Below, piece by piece: positions 1 to 10,289 of a DNA stretch of 64,000 bases. The notes below the pieces were generated by a model. The model saw nothing but the letters and a program-made list of their open reading frames with translations. It was not told the DNA's origin and did not search any database. This stretch comes from Aedes albopictus (Eukaryota > Arthropoda > Insecta > Diptera > Culicidae): the NCBI RefSeq assembly GCF_035046485.1, contig NC_085138.1, positions 433,243,265 to 433,307,264 of the forward strand, read 5' to 3'. A program made the position numbers and the translations under genes. The number at the start of each line of letters is the position of its first letter. Within the stretch, counting starts at the first letter, position 1.

Positions 1-527
1 TTATTGGAAAAACACAATTGCTACGATATTTATGAATAGTATTTGTAAAAAATTATTTTAAATATTCTGAGTGTCAATAAATATGGAACAGGTACTCCAA
101 TTGTTGATTTTGCACAGTGTCTTTTTTTCATTATTTCCTTGTTGTTACGTAGCCAGGGGGGAGGGGATTTCGGCTATGCCTCTCTAAAAACCCAAATTTG
201 TGGAACAAATTTTAAGATTAAAACCCTTTCTGACTAAAAAAATTTTTGGCTGCGCCGCTTTCTCGCGATAGCACTGCTGTATATGGCTGCATTATTCGTT
301 GCTGTTTACGCAATGTAAGTATGAAATTAAAAAAATGTTCCATTAGACATCGAAAACCAGCCCCAAATTTAGTCCTTGCTGGAAAAAAACTTACGTAAAA
401 TTTAATGATTAACCTGTTGTCCCGCATTTGAGCAAAATATATCTGGTCACTTTAATATACATATGAAGACTTTGACTATTTCTTCACTTTACCCAACGTT
501 TACATGCTATCAAAAACGCCACAATTT
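1..527. other. AT-rich segment, mostly unassigned
   Basis: No gene or recognisable element was found up to about position 440. From about 440 to 527 the text loosely resembles the tandem-unit repeat described at 1220-1801 (a run like ATCAAAAACGCC followed by ATTTGAT), so the left edge of that repeat probably starts here. The last 8 bases (GATTTATC at 528-535) are the left target duplication of the next element. Confidence 0.4.
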
Positions 528-535
528 GATTTATC

Positions 536-1073
536 CAGGGTTGTGCAGTTTCAGGAGGGTCAATGTCGAATGACACTCGTTCTAACCATCACTTCATACG
601 ACAAACGCAGTCCATCAAAACATAATCGATTCACGCAAAAGCCACTCAAGCCAACTCTCGTTCAATGCAGAGTCAACCACATCCAACAGCAGCGATCGTC
701 TCTTGTTTTCGAACCACACGATGAAACACCGAAGCGAGTTTTTGTTCTACGCTTTGCATTCTATTCATAGGGCGTGCAATGTTTGTGTTTGCTGCGCCAT
801 GCAATACTGACCCTCATCCTGGCATTTTCAGACGAGAGTCACCCAGCAGTGAGTGACATAGCTCTGCGTCGGAACGACGGTTAAGAAGCGTTCGGCTACT
901 CAAGAGATTTGCAGAGAAAGAGCGTGGCGGCGGCAGCCACCGTATCAATGCGTTCGTCTCGAATGTGTTCGATAGCAACATAGAGACGGTCGGCTGTAGC
1001 GTTGATGGAGGAAGAAGGGCAATGTTGATGTTGCGGCTTTTTTGTGTTATGATGGTGATAATGCACAAGACTG
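536..1073 (+). mobile_element. hAT-type non-autonomous element, copy A
   Basis: A 538-bp element whose ends are imperfect inverted repeats: the left end reads CAGGGTTGTGCAGTTTCA, and the right end read in reverse reads CAGTCTTGTGCATTATCA. It is flanked by a perfect 8-bp direct repeat GATTTATC (528-535 and 1074-1081), the target-duplication length typical of hAT transposases. No transposase is encoded; the open frames across it are short and have no recognisable domain. A second copy lies at 2289-2841. It sits inside the tandem-unit repeat. The hAT assignment rests on the duplication length and the TIRs only. Confidence 0.75.
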
Positions 1074-1145
1074 GATTTATCGCTTTGACATTTATTTTGT
1101 TCACCTTTGTAATTCCGCTATTTGATGTGCAGCTTGCATGGGTTT

Positions 1146-1219
1146 GAATACGGATTCCCGGATAAACTGATACGGTTGATCAAGGCGACGATGGATCGAG
1201 TGATGTGCGTAGTATAGGT
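1146..1219 (+). pseudogene. Captured fragment of a non-LTR reverse transcriptase
   Basis: About 70 bp that translate as EYGFPDKLIRLIKATMDRVM followed by a stop. This is the segment just after the FIDFKSAYD (palm motif A) region of the decayed reverse transcriptase at 29160-29815 in this window. Relative to that copy the fragment lacks about 12-15 bp. It is bounded on both sides by the same short word (GCATGGGTTT at about 1137 and 1225), which belongs to the surrounding tandem-unit repeat. It looks like a patch inserted into the repeat rather than part of a retroelement copy. Confidence 0.6.
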
Positions 1220-1801
1220 ATGTTGCATGGGTTTTGTTAAATTTTACGTTTGACCTCTTCCGGCGGGACACCGGACAACCGATTCCGGTTGTCTCATATA
1301 TGGTCTGAGATTATGTTTTTGTCAACTGTTCATCGGGTTACCTGAAAAGCCGAAAATTAATGTGATCTGAGGCTATTTTCTTGCTAACCGGTCGGCAAAT
1401 TTTTGAAAAAGCCGCGATTTTATGTATCGTATGCATGATTTTGGTTCACTTCTATTAAATCACTTCCGATGGAACACCCGCAACCGATTCCGAAATATTA
1501 TTACAAGTTCTAGATCTGTGGGTGAATTCCGGCGCACAATTTCTTCGAAGAGAAGAAAATTTTCTTACTGGTGGGCAATGGAAGAAAATTTCTTCTCTTC
1601 GAAGAGATTGTGTGCCGGAATTCGCCCACTGGCCTGAGACTATTTTCTTGTTGACCGTTCATCAGATTATCAAAAACGCCGCTATGGTTTAGTTTTCTTC
1701 TATATTTTACCACTTGCGTTACTCGTCTTGACACCAGTTCTGGAACACTACCGGTTCTCCCAAATATGGTCTGAGATTATTTGTTGATTAACCGTTTATC
1801 A
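1220..1801 (+). repeat. Tandem-unit repeat block (three to four units)
   Basis: Degenerate tandem units of about 160-200 bp. Each has a CGGCGGGACACC-like word, an ACCGATTCCGG-like word, a GGTCTGAGATTAT-like word, then CCGTTCATCAGGTTA and GATTTGATGTGTCGCATG. The same units recur at 2842-3046, 6481-6992 and 60300-62070. The units hold no conserved open frame. A 110-bp MITE (1519-1628) and a 459-bp MITE (1802-2260) are inserted here. I cannot name the family. Confidence 0.65.
1519..1628. mobile_element. 110-bp palindromic MITE in the tandem-unit repeat
   Basis: Nearly the whole element is an inverted repeat. The left arm begins TGGGTGAATTCCGGCGCACA and the right arm ends with the complement of TGGGCGAATTCCGGCACACA. 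Arms of about 48 bp enclose a short loop. It is flanked by CTG on both sides (1516-1518 and 1629-1631). Removing it restores a unit close to the repeat consensus (GATCTG/GCCTGAG), which supports insertion with a 3-bp duplication. Confidence 0.7.
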
Positions 1802-2260
1802 CACTGAAAATAATCAACACGCCTCATCCATGTTCTTTTTCACGTTAATTTATCGTTTAAAACAGCAAGTTATATTAACGTGTAATTCTTTTGAATCAGA
1901 TGTTGAATAGTTTAGGTTCTAAACCACTGGCTTTTACACATGATTTGAACGTGTTTGACAGTGTGTTTATGTATCGATAATGGAAATGGTTCGCCTACCA
2001 CTTAATGTACATCACCATACTCGCTCGCGTTATGTATGTCTAAGCATACTTCATTTTTTGGAGATCAGGAACCCGCAGCAGGCTGCCTGCAACTGATATA
2101 CTTAGAAAATTGACATTTATGATGCCAGATTAACGTGTTGTACACATGATTTAGAAAAGCAGATTTGTGACTGGTTTGACACGTTAAAATCAGATGTTTT
2201 CCAAGTGGTGAAAATTCATGTTTGAAACATGTGGCTCGAACGTGTAGAATATTTTCAGTG
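1802..2260 (+). mobile_element. CACTGAAAATA-type MITE, copy 1
   Basis: A 459-bp non-coding element with TIRs CACTGAAAATAATC and the reverse complement of CACTGAAAATATTC. It is flanked by a 2-bp direct repeat CA (1800-1801 and 2261-2262). Joining the flanks gives CCGTTTATCATGTTACTG, which matches the tandem-unit consensus CCGTTCATCAGGTTACCG. The insertion site is therefore visible to the base. Other copies are at 21461-21920 (minus) and 44302-44755 (plus), with a worn part at 20216-20395. Confidence 0.85.
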
Positions 2261-2288
2261 CATGTTACTGAAAGTCATTGATATCTTG

Positions 2289-2841
2289 CAGGGTTGTGCA
2301 GTTTCAGGATGGTCAATGTCGAATGACACTCGCTCTAACCATCACTTCATACGACAAACGCAGTCCATCAAAACATAATCGATTCACGCAAAAGCCACTC
2401 AAGCCAACCCTCGTTCAATGCAGAGTCAACCACATCCAACAGCAGCGATCGTCTCTTGTTTCCGAACCACACGATGAAACACCGAGGCGAGTTTTTGTTC
2501 TACGCTTTGCATTCTATTCATAGGGCGTGCTATGTTTGTGTTTGCTGTGCCATGCAATACTACTTAACAAATTGACCCCCCTCATCCTGGCATTTTTAGA
2601 CGAGAGTCACCCCGCAGTGAGTGACATAGCTCTGCGTCGGAACGACGGTTAAGAAGCGTTCGGCTACTCAAGAGATTTGCAGAGAAAGAGCGTGGCGGCG
2701 GCAGCCACCGTATCAATGCGTTCGTCTCGAATGTGTTCGATAGCAACATAGAGACGGTCGGCTGTAACGTTGATGGAGGAAGAAGGGCAATGTTGATGTT
2801 GCGGCTTTTTTGTGTTATGATGGTGATAATGCACAAGACTG
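2289..2841 (+). mobile_element. hAT-type non-autonomous element, copy B
   Basis: The same family and orientation as 536-1073, with the same TIR ends. It carries a short extra segment near 2562-2578 (ACTTAACAAATTGACCC-like) that copy A lacks. I find no 8-bp duplication: the flanks ATATCTTG and GTCGCAAG differ. Either the duplication has decayed or the copy reached this place by rearrangement. Its right flank runs straight into tandem-unit repeat. Confidence 0.7.
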
Positions 2842-3046
2842 GTCGCAAGTATTGGTTCTCTTTTACATTTGACCATTTCTGGCGGGACACCCGTAATAGG
2901 TTCCGTAACACACTGATATGGCTAGCGTCTTGTAACTGTTCATCATGTTGCCTAAAAAGCCGTGATTTGAGCTATCGCATGCATGGGTTTGGAGTCACTT
3001 CCGGCCCGGAACCGGTTGCGGAATACTACCGATAGTCTCTTAAATA
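2842..3046 (+). repeat. Tandem-unit repeat, one unit
   Basis: One degenerate unit (GGCGGGACACCCG, then GAACCGGTTGCGGAATACTACC) between the hAT-type element and the 2-kb foldback element. The unit is cut at TA (3045-3046) by the foldback element and resumes after 5100. Confidence 0.6.
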
Positions 3047-5098
3047 CAGTCGAGACTCTTATAAGATCACTGGTCGGGGGGCGCAATAGGAATCCGCTTA
3101 ATAGGAGACTAAGAGCTTATGGGATTTCGGCATTTTGGGGGTGTGGCCTATTATCTCGGGTGTGTTAAGAGTTAACGCAATACTTTCTTCGGCAAAATTT
3201 TAGGGCTTGATAAGATCTACCATTTAGAACTTTGGTTCATATTGCATCTTGCTTTGCTTTATAGATTACCGTGCAAATGTTCAATCGTCTAAAATATTTG
3301 TTCACACGTCAAACACCAAGGAAAGTAGCAAGTAAACAAACCGATTATTCTGTGCACCACCCAAAAAGTGTAACCGATGCTTAAAATTTCTAGCAGTGAA
3401 ACGAACCAATGTATGCTGAAACTGGTGGGAACATATTGTGGTGTGACAAAAAATTTCTGCAGGGGGTCGAATACGGTGCAAAAAAAGCAATATGATTAGT
3501 TGGCAATTTGGCCGCTAGAGGGACCATCAACAATTTGATGCCAAATTGCACTACGGGAACCATATCAGGTTGTCAAGCAAACGTTACGATATGCGACAGC
3601 TCAAGACCCTGATAATTTGGAAGGATAGTGTCTTCGGGAAAGTTGTTGGGTACGCCAATAACTTACTGAAGATGAGTTGCGAAGTTCGAAACTCCTCCAC
3701 TGGGCGGCGCTAGTGAGCAAGTAAAATTTCAAAACCTCATATCTCAGAATCCCGATAACTTAGGAAGATGGTGTCTTCGGCAAAGTTGATCAGTATGACA
3801 TGAAATAACATAAAAATAAACACTTGTTTCGCAATTCTGCCACTAGGCGGCGCTTATGAATATGCAAATTTTAGAAATCTCATAGCTCAGAATCCCGATA
3901 ACATAGAAAGTTGGTGTCTTCGGCAAAGTTGATCAGTATGACATGAACTCACATAAAAATAAACACTTGTTTCAAAATTCTGCCACTAGGAGGCGCTAGT
4001 AAACTTGCAATTTTTAGAAATCTCATAGCTCAGAATTCTGATAACTTAGGAAGTTGGTGTTTTCGGAAAAGTTGATCAGTATGACATAAACTTACATAAA
4101 AATAAACATTTGTTTCGCAATTCTGCCACTAGGCGGCGTTTACCGGGTTTTTTCGTCTTTTTTCGACTTTTTTGGCGGTTTTTCGGCTTTGCATGTTCAC
4201 TAGCGCCACCTAGTGCAGAATTGCGAAACAAGTGTTTATTTTTATGTAATTTCATGTCATACTGACCAACTTTGCCGAAAACACCAACTTCCTAAATTAT
4301 CAAGATTCTGAGCTATGAGATTTCTAAAATTTGAAAGTTCACTAGCGCCTCCTAGTGGCAGAATTTTGAACCAAGTGTCTATTTTTATGTAAGTTCTTGT
4401 CATTCTGATCAACTTTTCCGAAGACACCAACTTTCTAAGTTATCGGGGGGAGCGACACTAGTTTTGCCAAGCCGAAAAACCGCCAAAAAAATCGAAAAAA
4501 GACGAAAAAACCCGGTAAACGCCGCCTAGTGGCAAAATTGCGAAACAAGTGTTTATTTTTATGTAACTTCATGTCATACTGATCAACTTTGCCGAAGACA
4601 CCATCTTCCTAAGTTATCGGGATTCTCAGATATGAGGTTTTGAAATTTTACTTGCTCACTAGCGCCGCCCAGTGGAGGAATTTCGAACTTCGCAACTCAT
4701 CGTCAGTAAGTTATTGGCGTACCCAACAACTTTCCCGAAGACACTATCCTTCCAAATTATCAGGGTCTTGAGCTGTCGCATATCGTAACGTTTGCTTGAC
4801 AATCTGATATGGCTCCCGTAGTGCAATTTAGCATCAAATTGTTGATGGTCCCTCTAGCGGCCAAATTGCCAACTAATCATATGAACCAAAGTTCTAAATG
4901 GTAGATCTTATCAAGCCCTAAAACTTTGCCGAAGAAAGTATTGCGTTAACTCTTAACACACCCGAGATAATAGGCCACACCCCCAAAATGCCGAAATCCC
5001 ATAAGCTCTTAGTCTCCTATAACGCTCACCCCTGTCTAGTAGGAGTTCGTTTAATAGGAGTCCGTTTAATAGGATTCGTTTAGTAAGAGACTCGACTG
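3047..5098. mobile_element. 2.05-kb foldback element with TA target duplication
   Basis: A large imperfect inverted repeat. The outer ends are CAGTCGAGACTCTT and the reverse complement of CAGTCGAGTCTCTT, flanked by TA on both sides (3045-3046 and 5099-5100), as in Tc1/mariner-type insertions. The arms pair over hundreds of bases, for example the GCGGCCAAATTGCC and GGGTCTTGAGCTGTCGC stretches. Each arm contains tandem copies of a ~130-bp unit with the words CTGCCACTAGGCGGCGC and GTTGATCAGTATGACAT. The left arm has about two more units than the right. A 247-bp insertion (3243-3489) also breaks the left arm. There is no coding capacity. An AT-rich region (GTTTTTTCGTCTTTTTTCG and its complement) lies near the centre. 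Confidence 0.8.
3243..3489. mobile_element. 247-bp insertion in the left arm of the foldback element
   Basis: The right arm of the foldback reads ACTAATCATATGAACC without interruption. The left arm has the complementary sequence split at ATAT, with 247 bp between two ATAT copies (3239-3242 and 3490-3493). The insert ends are TGCATCTTGCTTTGC and the complement of TGCTTTTTTTGCACC, a weak inverted repeat. This is a later insertion with a 4-bp duplication. Its family is unknown. Confidence 0.65.
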
Positions 5099-5100
5099 TA

Positions 5101-5744
5101 GTCGGAGCCTAAGGACTGCATCGGAAATTAACTATAAACATTCAAAATGGTCTATCGCGACGTACGGTTGGTCTTTTCATTCCGGTTCTTCTATAAAATC
5201 TTCCCAATATAGTAAAGTTTAGAACAGCTGGAAGAAATTTGGAAAATGTTTAGTATTATTGAAAATATGGTTCTATGAGTATTCCACACAAAATAGCAAT
5301 CTGTACAAACTGTATTTTTTTTTTAATTTTTAATGTTTCAAACATTTGTAGCGAAAAAAATTTGTACGGGGAAAAATCTGGAAAATAATGATTATTACTA
5401 GCAGTTATGTACACATAACATATCACTCAAAACCGACTTTTAAAATTCTTATTTTGGATAGAAAAACTTCCAACATTAAGAATATGGTGTATCCCAAAAA
5501 ACACCTACTTTTTGGTCGAACTTTGACGCTCTGTTTTAAATATCTTTAGAGGTTATAAAAATTCGTTCTCTGGTAAAACTACCTCTTCAACAGATTGAAA
5601 TACATACCCAATCGAAAAAAAAATGCAAATTTTCAATTTTATGTATTTTTTTATTTGCGTAATCGTTCTTTGAAGACGCATAAAAAAAGAGCTCCTCGAA
5701 AAATGGCCTTTTTTCATTTTTAAGAAATGCCCTAAACTGTGGAG
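5101..5744. other. AT-rich segment without recognised gene
   Basis: No supported coding region. The stretch 5115-5145 (ATCGGAAATTAACTATAAAC) is repeated in inverted orientation at about 6408-6450, so parts of 5.1-6.5 kb belong to some other dispersed repeat. The rest is low-complexity A/T-rich sequence. Confidence 0.4.
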
Positions 5745-6187
5745 CACAGCAAAAAAATTCTTGTGATATCACATCATTTTCGCTGCACATCAGTCGCGTC
5801 GTAAAAATGATGTACAAATTACATCTTTTCCACACAGCAAATTAGCCGCCGTAGCTTGAAAGTGAGTCTAGCAATCGCTAGAACCGGAACGATAGATGAT
5901 TCATATATAAGTAAAATATTGGCATGGATTCGTACACTGATCCGTTGATTGTGAGGCATATCCCTTGCCTCTCGGCTATTTCGCCGAGTTAGAAGGAAGG
6001 TGATAAATATGATACTGCTTCTAAATATCCGCTGGAATGGGTTTGTTGACACTTTCCGGTGCCAACCAGGGCGTACATAGTGAGTGTGATAATTGTTGAA
6101 AAACGATGTATTCGAGTGAGATTACGTTCGAAAATGGATACATCGCCAGAAATTACGCGCCTGGAAATTACAAAATTATTTGCTGTG
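5745..6187 (-). mobile_element. CACAGCAAA-type TIR element with tRNA-like core, diverged copy
   Basis: 443 bp, TIR CACAGCAAA at both ends, flanked by a 2-bp repeat AG (5743-5744 and 6188-6189). It is the reverse complement of the copies at 17063-17506 and 41236-41679, and differs at many positions. One difference is an extra internal CACACAGCAAA near 5831. On the minus strand it keeps the A-box-like TAGCCGAGAGG and the downstream GTACGAATCC. It encodes no protein. Confidence 0.8.
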
Positions 6188-6480
6188 AGGGAGCTTTTCT
6201 TGATGAAAATATTTTCCCACAGTTTTTGCAATTTTAATTTTTTAGGAGGTGTCCAAAATTTTAAAAACATATGTGCAATCTTTGAGATAAAAGTCCAAGT
6301 TAAATGATTATTTTTGGAAAATCAGAACTGCCATCCTTTATTTAAGAGATTTACATAGTATCTCCAAAAATAAAGTTATGTTTATTTCGAACAGATTATT
6401 TTTCAGGCAATTGTGAACGTTTATAGTTAATTTCCGATACAGTCCTTATTTGCATGCTAAAGTTTACTAGTTCATCAAAA
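6188..6480. other. AT-rich segment, unassigned
   Basis: No gene seen. The word GTTTATAGTTAATTTCCGAT near 6420 is the inverted partner of the one at about 5120. Confidence 0.35.
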
Positions 6481-7276
<796 letters not shown>

Positions 7277-7317
7277 TGTTAAATTTAAATTTATACGTTC
7301 AATATGTAGTCCGTCCA

Positions 7318-7591
7318 TATAGCCGAGGCGGTAAACGCACGGGTATTCAGCATGACCATGCTGAGGGTGACGGGTTCGATTCCCGGTCGGTCCAGGATCT
7401 TTTCGTGAAGGAAATTTCCTTGACTTCCTTGGGCATAGAGTATCTTCGTGCCTGCCACACGATATACACATGCAAAATGGTCATTGGCAGAGGAAGCTCT
7501 CAGTTAAAAACTGTGGAAGTGCTCATAGAACACTAAGCTGAGAAGCAGGCTTTGTCCCAGTGAGGACGTTACGCCAAGAAGAGAGAGAGAG
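7318..7591 (+). mobile_element. Full-length tRNA-derived SINE, Feilai-like
   Basis: A SINE of about 274 bp whose head is tRNA-like. It has an A box TAGCCGAGGCGG (7320-7331) and a perfect B box GGTTCGATTCC (7373-7383). The body contains CCTGCCACACGATATACACA and GTCCCAGTGAGGACGTTACG, and the tail is (GA)n. It is flanked by a perfect 14-bp duplication ATGTAGTCCGTCCA (7304-7317 and 7592-7605), the mark of LINE-mediated insertion. It is transcribed by RNA polymerase III and copied by another element's reverse transcriptase. The name Feilai (an Aedes aegypti SINE) is from memory of the family, not a search. Confidence 0.85.
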
Positions 7592-7605
7592 ATGTAGTCC
7601 GTCCA

Positions 7606-8747
7606 AAGTCTAACACCGTACATCAAACCGTTTTTAATTAGATTTTGTTTTAGATTTTATAGAAGCATTTTAAAATCTTCCCCTGTGTTGTAGGGATAGG
7701 ATTTTTTTAAAACACCATCGTTATTCTTCTTCTTCTTCTTCTTCTTCTTCTTCTTCTTCTTCTTCTTCTTCTTCTTCATGCAACATCAAATCACCAATAG
7801 GGTATGAGTGCCATCATTAATCTCACGCTCCCATATTCATCCTATTCGAAAACAAGCGATTACGGCACCGATTGATTTCGTTCTTTTTGTTTTCATGGGT
7901 GCTCACTTCTAACAAAAAGTACAAAAATAAGAAACAAAACATACAGCGCTTCAATCCTTTGTTTTTCGTAGGATGAAAATGGGAGCCACATACTATACTT
8001 AAGAAGGGAACCAATACCCTATACAGGATTACAGATTTTTTAAAAATTTGGAAATTATACAGATTTTACAGATATGTATACAGATTTTCTGAAAAATTAT
8101 ACAGATTTATTTCTTTCAATTCCAATATTCATTCGGGATATGTTGGGCCTAAAATATTATTAAAGCATTTATTCATATTTCTAAATGAGATCTCTTATTT
8201 TGTTTGATACTGATCGGTTTCCTTTTGGTATTTTTTTTTTCAGCTTTACCCCAAAATTTGATGTCCCCCTGACCCCACCTACCTTCTGAATTTCTGGAGA
8301 AGATTGACGATTCGCGATTTGGGTTACTTCCTTTTTTTCAAGACTATGTTCATTTCCGTGTGAGCCTTTAGTTTTAAGTGATCATTATAATGTTTTGAGA
8401 AAAAATAAAGAGGTTTTGTGCCTTTTTTAGAAAGGTTTCGTTTTTGGAATGTTAAAATCACTCAAAGGGGTTTTTCCCTCTTTCAAAATTTCATGTTAAA
8501 ATAAATAATAATAATAATAATAATATACAGATTTAAACAGAATTTTGAGACGACATAAAAATATAAGCTCAAAACAATAACTTCTGCTTGACAATCCCAC
8601 TTGGTATTATAATTACTTGGATTTATTTTGTTTATCTGTTAATCTTTTTGCCTCTATCTCAAAAATGACTGATACAGATTTAAAATACAGATTTATTGCT
8701 GCCAAATACAGATATACAGATTTTTTACGAAAAATATACAGATTTAA
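7606..8747. other. AT-rich segment with microsatellites and ACAGATTT words
   Basis: No gene is supported. It holds a (TTC)n tract, an (AAT)n tract near 8506-8525, and two clusters (about 8028-8110 and 8526-8745) in which ACAGATTT or a near variant recurs every 10-30 bp. The second cluster is interrupted by the 115-bp TTAA element. Confidence 0.5.
7724..7777 (+). repeat. (TTC)n microsatellite
   Basis: About 18 uninterrupted CTT/TTC triplets. Confidence 0.95.
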
Positions 8748-8862
8748 CCCTTTGGAGCCGGAGGGGTCATATATGACCCCGGCGATGAAACCGAGCATAA
8801 CAAACGTGTTCGACACCAGCGAGGTTGCGTCGACAGCGGCGAAAAAAATCGGCTCCAAAAGG
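8748..8862 (+). mobile_element. 115-bp TTAA-type MITE, copy 1
   Basis: TIRs CCCTTTGGAGCCGG and the complement of CCTTTTGGAGCCGA. It is flanked by a perfect TTAA duplication (8744-8747 and 8863-8866), as made by piggyBac- or Kolobok-type transposases. It has an internal palindrome GGGTCATATATGACCC and is CpG-rich compared with its flanks. An inverted copy is at 46437-46551 and a diverged one at 46655-46767. Confidence 0.8.
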
Positions 8863-8950
8863 TTAAATGTGGTAGTATACTGTACTTTCAAAATGTGTAC
8901 TTAGTGCTATAGCAGCTAGCGTAACAACAAACACGACAATCACAAAACGC

Positions 8951-9026
8951 GACGAGAGATAAGACACGACACTTATGGTTCTTACAATTGTAAGAACCAT
9001 GAGTATCGTGTCTCATCTCGCGACAC
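8951..9026. repeat. 76-bp near-perfect palindrome
   Basis: Arms of about 36 bp meet at CAATTG, with ATGGTTCTTACAA and its complement flanking the centre. The outer part pairs CGAGAGATAAGACACGA with TCGTGTCTCATCTCGCG allowing a few mismatches. A second short palindrome follows (CGACACGTATCGTGTTCG). It could be the end of a foldback element or a hairpin-forming locus. No target duplication was identified. Confidence 0.6.
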
Positions 9027-9379
9027 GTATCGTGTTCGAAATTCTACTGTAATAATTGATTTAGTCGAGAAGTATAAAGGACAGTTAATTCCAAAAGACA
9101 TGCTTGAAAAAAAAAATCGACTGATCGACCGAATGAGTAAAAAGTGATCAGATTCAATAAAATACATTTACAATGAAAATCTTAATTGTGGATATGAAAT
9201 AAATACATTTCAAGTTTGTATGAGAACTTATTGGGCTCAGTGTACAACTTAAATTTTCCATCCACCTTCCGAAATCAATCTTTCGTCTTGACTCTCACTG
9301 CAAAAATCTCGCACCTTGAGAAGCTTATCTCCGATGTTACTTTTTTCTACCTTCCCATGGCGACCACGGGTATAGGTAA

Positions 9380-9649
9380 GTTCTAATTGTTTATGCAAGG
9401 ACCCACCCGCCTGATCCCATTCTCAAACAATCTCAACGAACCCAAAGCGAAGAACTGACTCTGTTTATTCGCCGGATAATGTTTCGACTGCCAAATGGTG
9501 CGTGGTGTTCGGTTCGTTACCAGTGTATCAATTCCCAAGCATCGTACAACAATAATGACGATGTGGCAATCTGCACGTTTTGTGAAAATCACAAACTGCA
9601 ACGTACAGTTTTGTCCCAAGTTGAACAAAACTGGACAAAGATCGTGTAG
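9380..9649 (+). other. Possible coding exon or fragment, unrecognised
   Basis: An open frame of about 89 codons with no ATG at its left edge. Its last 56 codons begin at an ATG (9479) and include a Cys-containing stretch (WCSVRYQC, then ICTFCENH). An excellent splice-donor word GTAAGT lies just upstream (AG/GTAAGT at about 9376). A different frame from 9651 to about 9929 is also open except for one stop, with a hydrophobic leucine/tyrosine-rich product. Codon usage is not obviously skewed and I recognise no family. It may be chance. Confidence 0.2.
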
Positions 9650-10289
9650 CTCTCTTCGAAAGGTCATTTGGGGTAATTCGAGTTGATTATTCACGAATTG
9701 GAAAGTACGCTCAACAAAGCACCTTTTGATTTGTCACAGATAGACATATCCAAAACGATATCATTAGCTGTACTAGTTTGGCCAACACAATGTTGGCACA
9801 GTATCTTTGTCGCTTGTCTCGTGTCCCTCTTCGGCGACAATGTTATTCACTGCTCGTCACTTTTTATGATGAACTGCGGTGGTGGTACCAAACACTTTAC
9901 CTCCTTGCAGATTTAATGCCCGGCTACTGACCATCAGGCAAAGGTGTACATAGGCACAGGTCGATCTTGTTATGAATAACTAATTTTCTGTTTGCTCATT
10001 TGCCTTTTTAGCTCATCTCCTTTCCTTCCCGCTTATGCTTTGATCCTTTTTGGATTTCTTCTTCGTGCTACATCAGGAATAGAGAAACCGCACATCGCAC
10101 CGCAGTCTGGGGTTGATGATGCCGCATCGGATACCCTCCTGCTGAACTTTTTTTTTTGTGGCCTCTTCTGATGATGAGTGGGTACAAAAAAGGCCGAATG
10201 TGGATGAAAAATGCGAATATTGGTAATTAATGAACAAACAAACGCTGGTTTTCCGAAATCATGCTTTTCGATGGAATTTGCTTTAACTA
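9650..10289. other. Unassigned single-copy-looking segment
   Basis: It has somewhat higher GC than the surroundings and no repeat partner elsewhere in the window. No supported gene beyond the weak open frame noted just upstream. AT-rich after 10150. Confidence 0.35.
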
